A stretch of DNA of 64,000 nt from Brevundimonas sp. UBA6550. GTDB lineage: Bacteria > Pseudomonadota > Alphaproteobacteria > Caulobacterales > Caulobacteraceae. Under the pieces are notes generated by a model. The model was not told where the DNA came from and did no database searches. It saw only the letters and a program-made list of their open reading frames with translations. Both the position numbers and the translations under genes were made by a program. Below are positions 1-8,924 of the stretch, piece after piece. Within the stretch, counting starts at the first letter, position 1, and each line of letters begins with the position of its first letter. The DNA is taken from the NCBI RefSeq assembly GCF_002434505.1, contig NZ_DJKE01000011.1, forward strand, positions 1-64,000. The letters are read 5' to 3'.

Positions 1-243
1 CTGAATGTCGATTGAACCTAGTCTAGGAAGGGATCAAAGGCGATGCACCGCCGGGGGATACGCTGAGCCAGAAATCGATAGTCTGACAAACAACTAGACA
101 GCCCCAGCCCTTCCTCGGCGTCCTGCGCCCGAATGCCGAGACGCAGGCGCGCCGCGACGGAATGCGGCTGGACACGCTTGCAGACAGGGAACACTCCTTG
201 CTCACCATGGGTTGACCCACAAACACTTGAAGCGAGAGCGACG

Positions 244-656
244 ATGATCGAGCAATGGGCGTACCGGAGTAAAGCCTGTCTCTCGATGGACTCCCTGTCG
301 TGATCGCCGACATCCTTGCCGTGTCCGCTCGAAACAACCGCAGAGACCGGATCACGGGCGCGCTCGTCTATAGTAGCGGAAGCTTCTTTCAGGTGATCGA
401 GGGCGAGGTGACAGATCTTGAGCGGTTGATGGGACGCCTGAGCCGCGACCCCCGGCAGACCGACATCAAAATCGTCCTCCGGCGCCCCGTGGACAAACGT
501 CTGTTCGACGACTGGTCAATGACCGCTCCAAAGGTCACACCGGCGCGTCAAGACCAGATGTCGGACGCTGTCGAGATGAGCGACCGTGACGCGCAAACAG
601 CGGTCGCCTTGCTTCATCGGCTGGCGGTCGAAGACGCCATTCACACGCCGATATAG
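244..656 (+). pseudogene. BLUF-domain blue-light sensor, frameshifted
   Basis: BLUF domains bind FAD through a Tyr near the N-terminus, an Asn pair and a Gln. The 3' frame (GTG at 300 to 656) carries NN, ITG.LVY, F.QVIEG and the late W-S-M, but not the first strand. That strand is in another frame from ATG 244: it contains the Y-R-S motif and stops at TGA 301-303. Joining the two frames needs a -1 shift near 298-300. Either the gene is disrupted, or one base is missing in the assembly, or only a truncated protein starts at 300. There is no fused output domain, so it would have been a short BLUF protein of about 137 residues. Confidence 0.75.
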
Positions 657-905
657 ACGACCCGCCCAAGCGCGTTTGTCCGGGGACTACAGTCGAAGCC
701 TTGGCGAAGCGACATCGACGTCGCCCGATACATGGCGTCCGCCAACGGGCAGAGATCATCGGTAGAGCTTCAAGAGCGTCGGGTCGCTCGCGGCATGGGA
801 CACCCCGTCCAACGTCCCGACCGAGCAGACACCGACGTGGCATGCCTAAGCTTTGCAACGATGGTGGTCGCTGCGGCGTTGGATATCCCGCCCTCCGGAG
901 ATCTC

Positions 906-1832
906 ATGACGACACCTGCTGCAGCCCCGCCCTCGTTCACCGACGCCGCGGAGCGTGCGCTTCAGGGCGACCCCGTGATGATCCGGGAGGTTTTGAGCGT
1001 CATCGGCGCGTTCAGCGTCCGCCTCCTGGCCGCCTTCCTCATCTTGGCGATCACCCTCTGGGCGGCCAAACGTCTGGCCAATGTCGCACGACGCGCCATT
1101 CAACGCGTGCCGCACCATCACCATCCCGGCGATACGACCCTCAGCGATTTCGTGGCCGGCGTCGTCCGCTATGTCGTCATCGCCGTCGGGTTGATCGCCG
1201 TGCTGCAACAGATCGGGATTCAGGCCACCTCCGTGCTGGCGGTGCTGGGCGCGGCGTCGCTCGCGATCGGCTTGGCGTTGCAGGGCGCGCTGAGCAATGT
1301 CGCGGCAGGGGTCATGATTTTGATGTTGAAGCCTTATCGTGTCGGAGATCGGGTCGAGATCAACGGCCGATCCGGAAAGGTGACCGACCTGGATCTCTTC
1401 AACACCACGGTCGTCGACTACGACGGCCTGACCCTTTTCTTCCCGAATGGAAAGATTTTCGGAGAACTGATCGTCAACGTCGATCAGTCCGACCGACGCC
1501 GCGTCGATATCACCTTCGGCGTTGATTATGATGACGATCTCGACGTCGCGCTGACGCTTCTTCTTTCCTGCGCCAAGGCGGACGCCAGAATCTTCGAAAC
1601 GCCCGCGCCTTGGGCGCGGGTCACCGGCTTGGCCGACAGCGCCGTTAATGTGACGCTTCGCTGTTGGACGACTCCGGGCGACTGGCAGGACGCCAAATGC
1701 GATCTTATCAAGGTGGTCAAGGAACGGTTCGAAGCCGAGGGCCTGAGTTTTCCCTATCCTCATCAGGTCACGGTCGAGCGAGACCCTCTCTCCCGCACGC
1801 CGGCGTTGCAGGGCAGCGCCGAAGTATCCTGA
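906..1832 (+). CDS. Small-conductance mechanosensitive channel, MscS family
   Basis: This 308-residue inner-membrane protein should open under membrane tension and release solutes during osmotic downshock. It has the minimal MscS layout: membrane segments near residues 31-56 and 82-104, then a pore helix at about 106-140 rich in Gly and Ala (GLALQGALSNVAAG). The beta domain follows with the family motif KPYRVGDRVEI. A four-His run lies in the first loop (70-73). ATG 906 is chosen because CGGAG sits eight bases upstream. An in-frame start at 732 has no ribosome site and adds a non-conserved tail. It stands alone in its orientation. Confidence 0.9.
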   Translation: MTTPAAAPPSFTDAAERALQGDPVMIREVLSVIGAFSVRLLAAFLILAITLWAAKRLANVARRAIQRVPHHHHPGDTTLSDFVAGVVRYVVIAVGLIAVLQQIGIQATSVLAVLGAASLAIGLALQGALSNVAAGVMILMLKPYRVGDRVEINGRSGKVTDLDLFNTTVVDYDGLTLFFPNGKIFGELIVNVDQSDRRRVDITFGVDYDDDLDVALTLLLSCAKADARIFETPAPWARVTGLADSAVNVTLRCWTTPGDWQDAKCDLIKVVKERFEAEGLSFPYPHQVTVERDPLSRTPALQGSAEVS

Positions 1833-1839
1833 TCATGGC

Positions 1840-1884
1840 CTATTGACCGAATGCGACAAGCGCTTCGTCCTCAATGATTAGGAC
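1840..1884 (-). pseudogene. Remnant of a response-regulator receiver N-terminus
   Basis: The minus strand reads VLIIEDEALVAFGQ and then stops. The first 12 residues match the start of a receiver domain, with its beta-1 strand and acidic pair. The frame ends straight after, next to the MscS stop, and nothing receiver-like follows in other frames. This is a short relic; chance resemblance cannot be excluded. Confidence 0.35.
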
Positions 1885-2468
1885 ACGACCTGCTGGACGT
1901 CTCCACCGACACCCACGCCGCAGTACGACAGGCGGTCCGCCATCCCGCCGCTCCGCTGAGAGTTCTGAACAATAGGACTGATCAACAGCGCCCTCGTCGC
2001 GGCCATAACGCCGCGAGACCGACGCTCTTGCGCTCGCGTCGTCGCCCCCAAGCCCTTCGAAGGGATCGGTTGGGTCCGGAAGCGCTACATATCCGCCTCG
2101 GCAAGCCTCAGACCGTCTCTTCGGTCGAGGACGCTTGATCCTAAGACTTGCGATCGCCTCCGAGGCGAGGACAGAGGCGTGGCCTTGCTCGGTCAGCGCG
2201 ATGGATCGACCCGCCGCGCGGCGATCGGCGTGACCAAGACCGCCACGCGCATCTGGAACGAACGCTTCCAAAAGACGGTGATTCGGCGACGTGCCGGTCC
2301 ATCGGGATGAGGAGGGCCATCTGATCGTGGCCGACCCTACCGGGAGACAGACCAGGGTGGGCGAGCGCATCGTCTGGAGCGGCCACTCCGGGCCGCGTGC
2401 GGCTCGGACCCGGTCGTCGCCGTCTGCGAAACCAAAAGCCCGGTCCGGTTCGAGGCGCGCCGGGCGTC
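1885..2468. other. Intergenic region without a convincing gene
   Basis: Several open frames cross this stretch on both strands, but they are rich in Arg, Pro and Ser and lack recognisable domains or ribosome sites. It may be decayed coding DNA, given the receiver relic at its left edge. Confidence 0.4.
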
Positions 2469-3578
2469 CTAGGCGGAGGCCCCCACCGTATCGGCCATGA
2501 CCGCGCCCCTTGCGCCGAGCGGTCGAGGCGCCCCGGTTGTGGTGTCGCGGGTCGTCTGGTGTTCGATCTCGGCGTTGAGTTCAGCCCCCATCAGGAAGAC
2601 CATGCTGGACAACCAGGTCCAGGTCATGAACCCGACCGCCGCACCGAGGGCGCCGTAAGACTCGTCGTAGTTTCCGAAGTTCGAGACATAGACGGTGAAG
2701 GCGGCGGACATGGCCACCCATGCGACGGCGGCGAGCGCGCTGCCCCAACTGATCCAGCGCCAGCGAGCCCGACTGCGGCTGGGCCCGAACCGATAAAGCA
2801 GCGCCGTTCCGACGATGACGCCGGCGAAGAGGATCAGCCAGTAAAGGCCGGTCCACACCGCGCCCGCCGCAAGGCCATAGCGCTCGCCGACACCTGCCCC
2901 GATCGCGCCCAGGCCGATCGCAAGAAGGGCGAAAACGATCAAGCCGAAGGTGAAGGCCAACGGCACGAGGGTCTTGACGACAAGGCCGCGCGCCTCGGTT
3001 TCCTCATAGGCGATGTTCAGCCCGGTGATCACCGCCTTCATCGCCTTGTTGGCGCTCCACAAGGCGGTCACGAGACCCAGGACGAACGTCAAGGACAGGC
3101 CGCCGCCGCCGGCGGCGGCGACCTTGATCATCTGGTCGCCGATCAGGCTGATTGCGCCGGCCGGCAGAACGCCGGACAGCGCCTCCACATGGGTCCGGGC
3201 CTCGCCAACATCGGCGAACAGCCCGTAGAGGGCTGCGAAAGCGGTGACGCCCGGAAAGAGGGCCAGCAAGGCGTAGAAGGTGCAACCGGCCGCGATCAAG
3301 GCGATCTGATCGTCGTTGAACTCCTTGGAGGTCCGCACCAGAATATCCTTCCAGCCGCGCGCGGGGATCTCGGCCGGGCGGTCGGCGTCGCGTCCCCGAT
3401 CGGCCTGATCGGCCTCTTGCAGATTGATTGGCGAAGTCTTGTCCTGCGCCGGACCGGTCGGCGAGGTTGATCGTCCCGCTGCGGCGGCGCCGCGGAGACG
3501 GGGTGCAACGCCCCTTAAGAGCTCCGCAGCGGCGGCGCCGGCGATGAAACTCGCGGCCAGTTGAACGAGACGGCGCAT
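2469..3578 (-). CDS. YihY/virulence factor BrkB family membrane protein
   Basis: This 369-residue integral membrane protein has the YihY/BrkB fold of about six helices. The first core motif is DDQIALIAAGCTFYALLALFPG, broken here only for recognition: the acidic pair followed by A-G-x-x-F-Y. Later come the ALWSANKAMKAVI segment and NFGNYDESYGALGA. The family was long called ribonuclease BN, but its biochemical role is unclear. ATG 3578 is preferred because GGAAGGG lies just upstream; a longer in-frame start at 3653 lacks this. The N-terminal ~90 residues hold a hydrophobic stretch and a charged linker, and the C-terminal tail is polar. Alone in its orientation. Confidence 0.85.
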   Translation of the reverse strand: MRRLVQLAASFIAGAAAAELLRGVAPRLRGAAAAGRSTSPTGPAQDKTSPINLQEADQADRGRDADRPAEIPARGWKDILVRTSKEFNDDQIALIAAGCTFYALLALFPGVTAFAALYGLFADVGEARTHVEALSGVLPAGAISLIGDQMIKVAAAGGGGLSLTFVLGLVTALWSANKAMKAVITGLNIAYEETEARGLVVKTLVPLAFTFGLIVFALLAIGLGAIGAGVGERYGLAAGAVWTGLYWLILFAGVIVGTALLYRFGPSRSRARWRWISWGSALAAVAWVAMSAAFTVYVSNFGNYDESYGALGAAVGFMTWTWLSSMVFLMGAELNAEIEHQTTRDTTTGAPRPLGARGAVMADTVGASA

Positions 3579-4109
3579 CAAATCCCTTCCGTGGTGCGCA
3601 AACCCAATGTGGTCCTGGGGCAACCGTTCCCTCGACGCGGCGAAGAGCGACATCGAGACGTTAAATTCGGGCGGCCAGGTCGGCGAACCTCAAACCGGCT
3701 GGCGCGCCGCGAAGACCCCCCACAGCCATCGTGGCGCGACAAGCGGAACTTCGGAGGCCCGCCTGTTTGGCCCGCGGCAGCCCGACCAACGCGCAGCCGG
3801 TCTGGCCCATGAGCGCAGCCTGCGCAGGTTTTCGCTAAGAGCTCGTCCATCGGCGTGCTCCGACTCAGCGCTTCAGCTCTCAGCAGCGTCGCTTCGCGCG
3901 CGACGCCCCCGAATTCCGACCAACGTCTGACGCCTGAAGCCAGCGCATGGCCCCATCGCCGATCGCCAAGCGCGCCTTGTGCCGCCATCGATCACTCTCG
4001 CCGGGGCCCCGGACGTCTACTCCGATCCTGGATGGCATGCGGCGCATCAGCGATGTCGGAGAGACTGGCTTCGCGCCTTTCAGACAGAGAGGCCGCCGAG
4101 TACCGGCGG
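3579..4109. other. Intergenic region, nothing recognised
   Basis: About 530 bases. Both strands give only low-complexity frames rich in Arg, Ser and Pro. No RNA gene, clear terminator or repeat was seen. The right part is downstream of the HhH gene and may hold its terminator. Confidence 0.4.
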
Positions 4110-4310
4110 CTAGGTTGCTCGTGCAGCATTGACCGAAACGTGCGCCTCGACACCATCGGTCTTGCCCGCCAAACCAGGGACTTCATCCAACTGGCGGATG
4201 CTGGTGAACCGACCTCGGTCCTCACGATAGCGGACGATCTCGAAGCCGTGGCCTCGCAAAACATCGACGCTGTCCAAAGCGTCGGCGGTCGCGGTGTTGA
4301 GGTCGATCAT
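4110..4310 (-). CDS. Small ComEA-type helix-hairpin-helix protein
   Basis: A 66-residue protein that starts with IDLNTATADAL and continues with GFEIVRYREDRGRF and LDEVPGL. This is the helix-hairpin-helix pattern of ComEA-like DNA-binding modules, with the first 'hairpin' partly degenerate. It has no signal peptide or membrane anchor, so it is probably a cytoplasmic stand-alone module rather than a DNA-uptake receptor. It overlaps the upstream DUF2171 gene by four bases, so the two are likely translated together. The last 16 residues look non-conserved. Confidence 0.7.
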   Translation of the reverse strand: MIDLNTATADALDSVDVLRGHGFEIVRYREDRGRFTSIRQLDEVPGLAGKTDGVEAHVSVNAARAT

Positions 4311-4783
4311 TGTTGGTCTCCCTTCGTCACGCCAGCCGGGCGGTGTCCAAGCGCGAAATCGATCGCCTCAATGTCGACCTTCAGCTTGACCAGATCGCGA
4401 AGGCGTTCGTGATCCCCGGACTGCGCCGCCGCGATCGCCGTGGGCCAAACCTCCGCCTTCAGTCGGTCGCGAACCGCCAGAAGCTGGGCGGCGACGACGC
4501 CGCTGTCCGGGGTCGCCGACGCGATGTCCGGCTCGGCGATCATCTCGCCATCCCCTTGTTCGGTGAGCACAGCGTTTGCGGCGTCTGTGAAATCAGGACG
4601 CTGATCGCCCTCGAGGTCGCCGACCAGACCTGCGGCAGGGCCGGGGGAGTGATCGCCGGGCGATCCGCTCTCGGCCTCGGCGGGCTTGATGCGATCATCT
4701 TGAACCTTGTCGATGCCGCCGGGGTGGACGCCATCGGCCCCAATTACGTCCATGGGCTCCCTCAGTCTCGAAAGGTCGGTCAC
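4307..4783 (-). CDS. DUF2171-domain protein with an extra C-terminal helical region
   Basis: Residues 1-80 follow the DUF2171 pattern (MDVIGADGVH.G.IDKV..DRIK, then LVGDLEGDQ and TDAANAV). These are small proteins often found with stress genes; no biochemical role is established. The usual His-rich stretch of the domain is replaced by a Pro/Gly/Ser segment. Residues 95-158 form an extra, likely helical region containing AVRDRLKAEVWP and LKVDIEAIDFALG, absent from the short family members I know. GTG 4783 is chosen because AGGAGA lies six bases upstream and it restores the family's usual N-terminus; ATG 4753 also has a GGGAG. It is coupled to the HhH gene. Confidence 0.6.
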   Translation of the reverse strand: MTDLSRLREPMDVIGADGVHPGGIDKVQDDRIKPAEAESGSPGDHSPGPAAGLVGDLEGDQRPDFTDAANAVLTEQGDGEMIAEPDIASATPDSGVVAAQLLAVRDRLKAEVWPTAIAAAQSGDHERLRDLVKLKVDIEAIDFALGHRPAGVTKGDQQ

Positions 4784-4859
4784 GGCAGGTCTCCTTCGTA
4801 TACCGCCCACCAACGAGACCCCGCGAGCGAAGTTCCCCGTCCGAGGGCTGGCGGCATCC

Positions 4860-5618
4860 TCAGCGATAGGACCGGCGACTCGCGCGCACCATTTCCTCCA
4901 CCCAGTTGATCAACAGGGTGGCGTACAGCCGCTGATCGGCGGGGTCCCGCATCGCGTGGGTGGCCTCGGGTATGATCCTGTGGCTGAAGGAATTCACGTC
5001 CTTGAAGGCGGCTTGGTAGGACGCGATCACCTCTGGCGGAATACGATCATCCCTGCCCGACTGTACGATCAGGACATCGCCCTGGAACGCCGCGCAGGCC
5101 GCGAGCGCCCTGTCTTCCTCCGGCGTCCGGCGCTGTCGCCTGTAGGCGCGCACCGCCGCCTTATCGAGTTTGGCCTTGGGCACGTCCCAGTGCTGATCCG
5201 GATAGAGGGCCGGGACACGCAGCGCCAACCAACGCACCGCCCTCGTCTTCGTCAGCAGAGCCGACAGATAGCCCCCGTAGCTTGTGCCGATCACGCCGAT
5301 CGCGCCAGGATCGATGAGCGGCTGCGACGCCAGATAATCATAGGCCGCCGTCACGTCGTCCAGACCGTTCTGCCGAGTAACCTCGTCCCGGTTCGCATCG
5401 CTGTCGGCATGGCCCCGAAGGTCGAATGTGAAACAGATGCAGCCCAGGCGCGCGAGATTCTCGGCGAGGCCGAGGTCTTCGTCTTGGTCGCCGCCCCATC
5501 CGTGGACGAACAGAAACCCGGGTACGGGGGCTTCGGGCGTCAGGAGGGTGCCCGTCAACCGCTGCCCGTCGACCGACAAACGAACCCGCCCCTCATCGAC
5601 CTCTTCAGGCGCGATCAC
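4860..5618 (-). CDS. Alpha/beta hydrolase (dienelactone hydrolase/peptidase-like)
   Basis: A 252-residue cytoplasmic serine hydrolase. The oxyanion region FLFVHGWGGDQ, the nucleophile elbow GTSYGGY, the acid in SGRDDRIPPEV and the catalytic His in EATHAM are all present, so it should be active. It resembles DLH or S9-type esterases; the substrate cannot be read from sequence. It starts with GTG 5618, whose GTGA overlaps the stop of the DUF3182 gene, so the two are translationally coupled. That coupling suggests the hydrolase works with the DUF3182 protein. Confidence 0.8.
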   Translation of the reverse strand: MIAPEEVDEGRVRLSVDGQRLTGTLLTPEAPVPGFLFVHGWGGDQDEDLGLAENLARLGCICFTFDLRGHADSDANRDEVTRQNGLDDVTAAYDYLASQPLIDPGAIGVIGTSYGGYLSALLTKTRAVRWLALRVPALYPDQHWDVPKAKLDKAAVRAYRRQRRTPEEDRALAACAAFQGDVLIVQSGRDDRIPPEVIASYQAAFKDVNSFSHRIIPEATHAMRDPADQRLYATLLINWVEEMVRASRRSYR

Positions 5619-6760
5619 GCTGTCCTCGTCACATATTTCGTCATCGGCCCGACCTTTGGATCGACCCCCCGGAAATAAATCACATCGTCCGGGCCGACCT
5701 CTTCGAGGCCATAGATCTCCACCGTTGCGGTTTCGACCGCCGTGAGTTCCGGGGACGCCGCGAAGGCTTCGAGGGCGGCGATCTCGGCGCCGGTCGCGCC
5801 GCCGACACGCCAGGACTGTTCCAGCACGCCGACGCGCCTGCGGCCTCGCGCATCCTTGCCGGCGAGGACGTCGTAGTTCCGCCGGGTCAGGATCAGATCC
5901 GGATAGGCGCGCTGGGCCGCATCGTCGAACACGGCCGCGCAACGCACCGCTTCGACCGCCTCGCGCGACAATCCGAGGTGGGTCAGGCGGTCGAGATCGC
6001 CTCTGACGCATTTGAGCCTGGAGCCGCCGTAAACCTCTCGGCCCCTGTGGTCCGTCGTTTCCCGTTGGTCGCCGACGTAGCTGATGCGCAATCCGCCGAC
6101 TGACAGGGTTCCGACGCTGTAGGTCTCCACGCCGACCAGATTCTCCTCGAGCACGACGCCGAAGGCGCCGATCTGCGCCTCGTCCTGTTCGGCGATCACA
6201 GAGGCAAGCGCCTGCGGCGTCTCGACGACCGTCTGGCCCAGACCAGCCTTGGCCAGCACATCCTTCACGCGGACCGGTCCGGTCTCCAGAAGCCGCCGAC
6301 CGGCTTCAATTGCGTCCGCGACGGTGAAGGCGGTGTAGCCTTCCAGAGCCGCATCGCCCAGGCGGTCGACCATGGCGGTGGACCAGCCCGCCGGGCAGGC
6401 CGCGTCCCGGTCGATCAAACCATGCGTGATCGCCTTGGTGGCGATAAACCGAAGGGGAACCTTGCCGCCTAGCAGATTGGCTGGCGTGAAGGTGGTCCGT
6501 GACGCCATGTCCTCCCCGATCAAGGTGTCGCGTGGAACCAGAAGGACGTCGGGGCCGATGTCTTCGGCCTCCGACACGAGGTCGACGACAGGGAGCCGCA
6601 GAAGGGCCGCGAGGCGAGAGACGAGCATCTGTCTCGACGCCTGATCGTGCAGGTTCCCCGGATGGTGCCCATCCGGATCGAAGAGCGCGATGGCCGCAAG
6701 CGCCGCCGCATTCGTGAAGGAGGGCATCGGGGCGATGCCGCGAGGATCGACGGAGGTCAT
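5615..6760 (-). CDS. DUF3182 family protein (ATP-grasp-like)
   Basis: This 381-residue protein matches the DUF3182 pattern along its length: a DTL motif, LLGGKVP..F.ATKAITH, PAGWS, a GPVRVK stretch, VLEENL, SYVGDQR, VYGGS, SRRNYDV-like RRNYDVLAG, GVLEQSWR-GGA and a closing VGPMTKY. The family is related to ATP-grasp ligases but its substrate is unknown. ATG 6760 is chosen over ATG 6931: GGGAG stands upstream and the extra 57 residues are Arg/Pro-rich and not conserved. The downstream hydrolase overlaps its stop codon, which makes a two-gene operon. Confidence 0.8.
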   Translation of the reverse strand: MTSVDPRGIAPMPSFTNAAALAAIALFDPDGHHPGNLHDQASRQMLVSRLAALLRLPVVDLVSEAEDIGPDVLLVPRDTLIGEDMASRTTFTPANLLGGKVPLRFIATKAITHGLIDRDAACPAGWSTAMVDRLGDAALEGYTAFTVADAIEAGRRLLETGPVRVKDVLAKAGLGQTVVETPQALASVIAEQDEAQIGAFGVVLEENLVGVETYSVGTLSVGGLRISYVGDQRETTDHRGREVYGGSRLKCVRGDLDRLTHLGLSREAVEAVRCAAVFDDAAQRAYPDLILTRRNYDVLAGKDARGRRRVGVLEQSWRVGGATGAEIAALEAFAASPELTAVETATVEIYGLEEVGPDDVIYFRGVDPKVGPMTKYVTRTA

Positions 6761-7245
6761 GGCGGTCGGCGCTCCCTGTCGGAGGTCAACCCGAACAGGG
6801 CTCAAGAGTTCAGAGCGACCACGCATTCTTTTTTGTGGACGCCGAGAACGATCGTCGTGCGGAGGCACGCGACCGGGAAGTCGCTCTAGCGGCCGACGGC
6901 AGACGGACGGGCGGGGATCGATCATCGACATGGCGCCGGTGGCGAGTGACGCTTCGGGACGTTCGACATCGATGTCGCTGCCGCCACGCCGCGCGAGTTA
7001 CCGATCGACACCGCCCTCCCGAGCGGCGGTTCGCTGGCAGGGGGGAACCTGACCAAGCGAAAGCGGCAGCGGTGGTTCGGTCGCCCGTCGAGCGGCTAGA
7101 GAAAGCGCTCTCGGTGAGTCAGGATTTTCAGCAGGCTGTCAGCGCCGATTAGGATGTGGGCGAGGAACGTCATGATAAACCGACATGGGATCTGGCTCGC
7201 CGTTTCGCCATATTTTGTCGGCGGCTATTTTGGGCGTTGACCGTT
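6761..7245. other. Intergenic region, promoter side of the DUF3182 operon
   Basis: No convincing coding region. It lies between the DUF3182 start and the terminator-like hairpin of the next minus-strand gene. It must hold the DUF3182 promoter, but I could not identify clear -35/-10 elements. Confidence 0.35.
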
Positions 7246-7271
7246 GGCCCGCCCTCTTGTGAAGGCGGGCC
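7246..7271 (-). terminator. Hairpin downstream of the DUF6289-like gene
   Basis: GGCCCGCC (7246-7253) pairs perfectly with GGCGGGCC (7264-7271) around a ten-base loop, just after the stop of the small secreted-protein gene. There is no clear T-run, so it may act as a stabilising or weak terminator. Confidence 0.5.
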
Positions 7272-7277
7272 TGCGGG

Positions 7278-7556
7278 TTAATCTTCTATCGGTAGCTCTG
7301 GACCGTGCGCGCCGCAGGTGAAGATCGGCGTCGTGTCGTAATAGCCCGACGGGACATACGCGCGCAGCACGTAACGGTTGGCGCCCCACCCGCCGCATCC
7401 TCGATCCGACACCTCGCCGAGGTACTCGGTCTTCGCGGCGTCGGCGTAATAGACATAGTGATAACCGGTCAGATCGATCTGAGCAGAGGCCGTGGTCACG
7501 CCGGCGGCGGCGACCAGACCGGCGCCGATCACCATGGCTTTAACGCGGATTTTCAT
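7278..7556 (-). CDS. Small secreted protein, DUF6289-like
   Basis: A 92-residue protein with a signal peptide (MKIRVKAMVIGAGLV, cleavage probably after ASA near residue 25). The mature part has the YYADAAKTEYLGEVSDRGCGGWG pattern, broken here as YYADAAKTEYLGE and DRGCGGWG, which recalls DUF6289 small exported proteins. Two Cys remain, probably a disulfide in the periplasm or outside the cell. ATG 7556 has GGGAG eight bases upstream; a longer start at 7625 would bury the signal peptide. Function unknown. Confidence 0.65.
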   Translation of the reverse strand: MKIRVKAMVIGAGLVAAAGVTTASAQIDLTGYHYVYYADAAKTEYLGEVSDRGCGGWGANRYVLRAYVPSGYYDTTPIFTCGAHGPELPIED

Positions 7557-7732
7557 CGTGTTTGCTCCCATGTGCGCACCCATCGCACGCAGCGACCACG
7601 CACACCTTCGAAACACGACAAGCAACTCACGAGTGCGTCAATAATCACGTATCGGTTGCGCCCTTCAGCGAAGCCGCAGGCCGTGACGGGTGGAAAGAGG
7701 CCCGAGACATGAAGCCTGGGAGTGGCGACAGT

Positions 7733-7855
7733 CTAAAGGTCGAGGCCGCAGATTTGATCGATGTCCGGATACGGGCATTGCCAAGAGCCATCGTTGTAGT
7801 CGCAGCCGAAGTTGCGCATGCAACGCTCACATTCCGGACTGTCGTTGTAGGCCGA
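7733..7855 (-). pseudogene. Cys-rich C-terminal coding remnant
   Basis: This frame reads SAYNDSPECERC, then MRNFGCDYNDGSWQCPYPDI and QICGLDL before its stop: five Cys in about 40 codons, unlike shadow frames. A stop codon precedes it. The neighbouring frame upstream ends in ERVRTNPQGEVVG exactly where this one begins, so one base change would join them into one short protein. No family recognised. Confidence 0.35.
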
Positions 7856-8408
7856 CTACTTCGCCCTGAGGGTTGGTGCGGACGCGCTCCGAACCGCTGA
7901 CGGAGTGAATCCGATCATCAGCGAGGCGGACGTTAAAGCGATTGCGGATTTCAGCCCGGACTCTCCCCCTGTCCGGTAGGGACCAGGTCAAGGTGAGCCC
8001 CCCTGCGGACGCCTCAACACAACGCTGCGTGTGACGGAGCGGAGGCTTCGCGCGTTTCCGCGAAGAAAGGCGATGGCCCGATTGGGTCTGCCGGGGAGCG
8101 CCTCGGCCCGCTTCGGTCCCCAGGGATAGCACGGGCCGCCATTCATGGCCGTCGCGATAAGGATTCGATCCCGCGTCGCCATTCTCGCCAAGCCTTCGTG
8201 TGGGCGCGGCTTCAGCCTCGGGAAGCGACTGGCGCACCGCCGAACCCCAGACGTCGTACGGCGCCACAAGATCCCCGGCCGAGCCTCGCCCTTGGCGCTG
8301 TCTCGTTCTCGCGATCCTTGCGGCGCGCGGGCGTCCAGCGGGGTCGCACATTTGCCTGTTGCAGTTCTGGGTTGCATAATGACGCCCCTTCAACCCACGG
8401 AGTGTATC
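7856..8408. other. Intergenic region before the Xre gene
   Basis: About 550 bases. Apart from the stretch ending in the Cys-rich remnant, no coding frame is convincing. It should contain the promoter of the Xre gene at 8409, but no repeated operator was seen. Confidence 0.35.
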
Positions 8409-8792
8409 ATGGCCCGGATCGCTGCAGCCCCTCACCCGGTCGATAAGGCGGTGGGCGCACGCGTCACGACACGCCGGCTTGCCCTCGGCCGCACGCAAAA
8501 CGATCTCGCGCGCGCGATAGGCGTGAGTTTCCAGCAGATCCAGAAATACGAGAACGGAGCCAATCGCATCTCAACGTCCAGGCTCTGGGAGATCGCCTCG
8601 GCCTTGGACGCGCCCATGACCTTCTTCTTCGAGGATTTGGCGGCCGTCGCAGCGTCCCGCGTCGCGCCGGTCGCCATGACGGCTTGGGGACGCGACCTCA
8701 TGGCGCTGGAACCCGGCCTCACCGCCGCCAAACGCAAGCTGGTCCTGACCATGGCTCAGCAGTTGGCCGATCGGGACGCCGTCGCGGTTTAG
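8409..8792 (+). CDS. Xre-family HTH transcriptional regulator
   Basis: A 127-residue DNA-binding protein. The Xre helix-turn-helix spans residues 11-66, with TQNDLARAIGVSFQQIQKYENG as the core (shown in part: SFQQIQKYENG recognition helix). The C-terminus is Ala-rich and helical, perhaps for dimerisation. ATG 8409 follows GGAG at a suitable distance; an upstream ATG at 8380 would add ten residues. It closely resembles the regulator at 11607-11963 (FQQ.QKYE.G.NRIS in both), so the two flank the cluster of small genes between them as paralogues. Confidence 0.8.
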   Translation: MARIAAAPHPVDKAVGARVTTRRLALGRTQNDLARAIGVSFQQIQKYENGANRISTSRLWEIASALDAPMTFFFEDLAAVAASRVAPVAMTAWGRDLMALEPGLTAAKRKLVLTMAQQLADRDAVAV

Positions 8793-8924
8793 GCCGCCCT
8801 GCCGATCGGCGCATGCCGCGTCGACGCGCGCGCGTTAGCGGGCAAAAGCGATCCGCCAGCGGCGAACGAGCGGGCCGACGCTTGCCTGCCGCCCCGCGCG
8901 GCTCCGCGGCGCGACGGACGGCTC

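Noticed and set aside
846..1763. 305-codon minus-strand frame opposite MscS
   Set aside because: Asp/Arg/Gly-rich shadow typical of high-GC DNA; MscS motifs on the other strand are decisive.
1840..2370. Long minus-strand frame of 176 codons
   Set aside because: Only its last 14 codons look like a receiver start; the rest is Arg/Ser-rich without domain or ribosome site.
2397..3470. 357-codon plus-strand frame opposite the YihY gene
   Set aside because: Antisense shadow: the minus strand gives a complete conserved membrane protein, this frame only low-complexity sequence.
3601..3630. GGAAC...GGTT on the minus strand as stress promoter of the YihY gene
   Set aside because: Spacer is about 21 bases, too long for the EcfG-type consensus.
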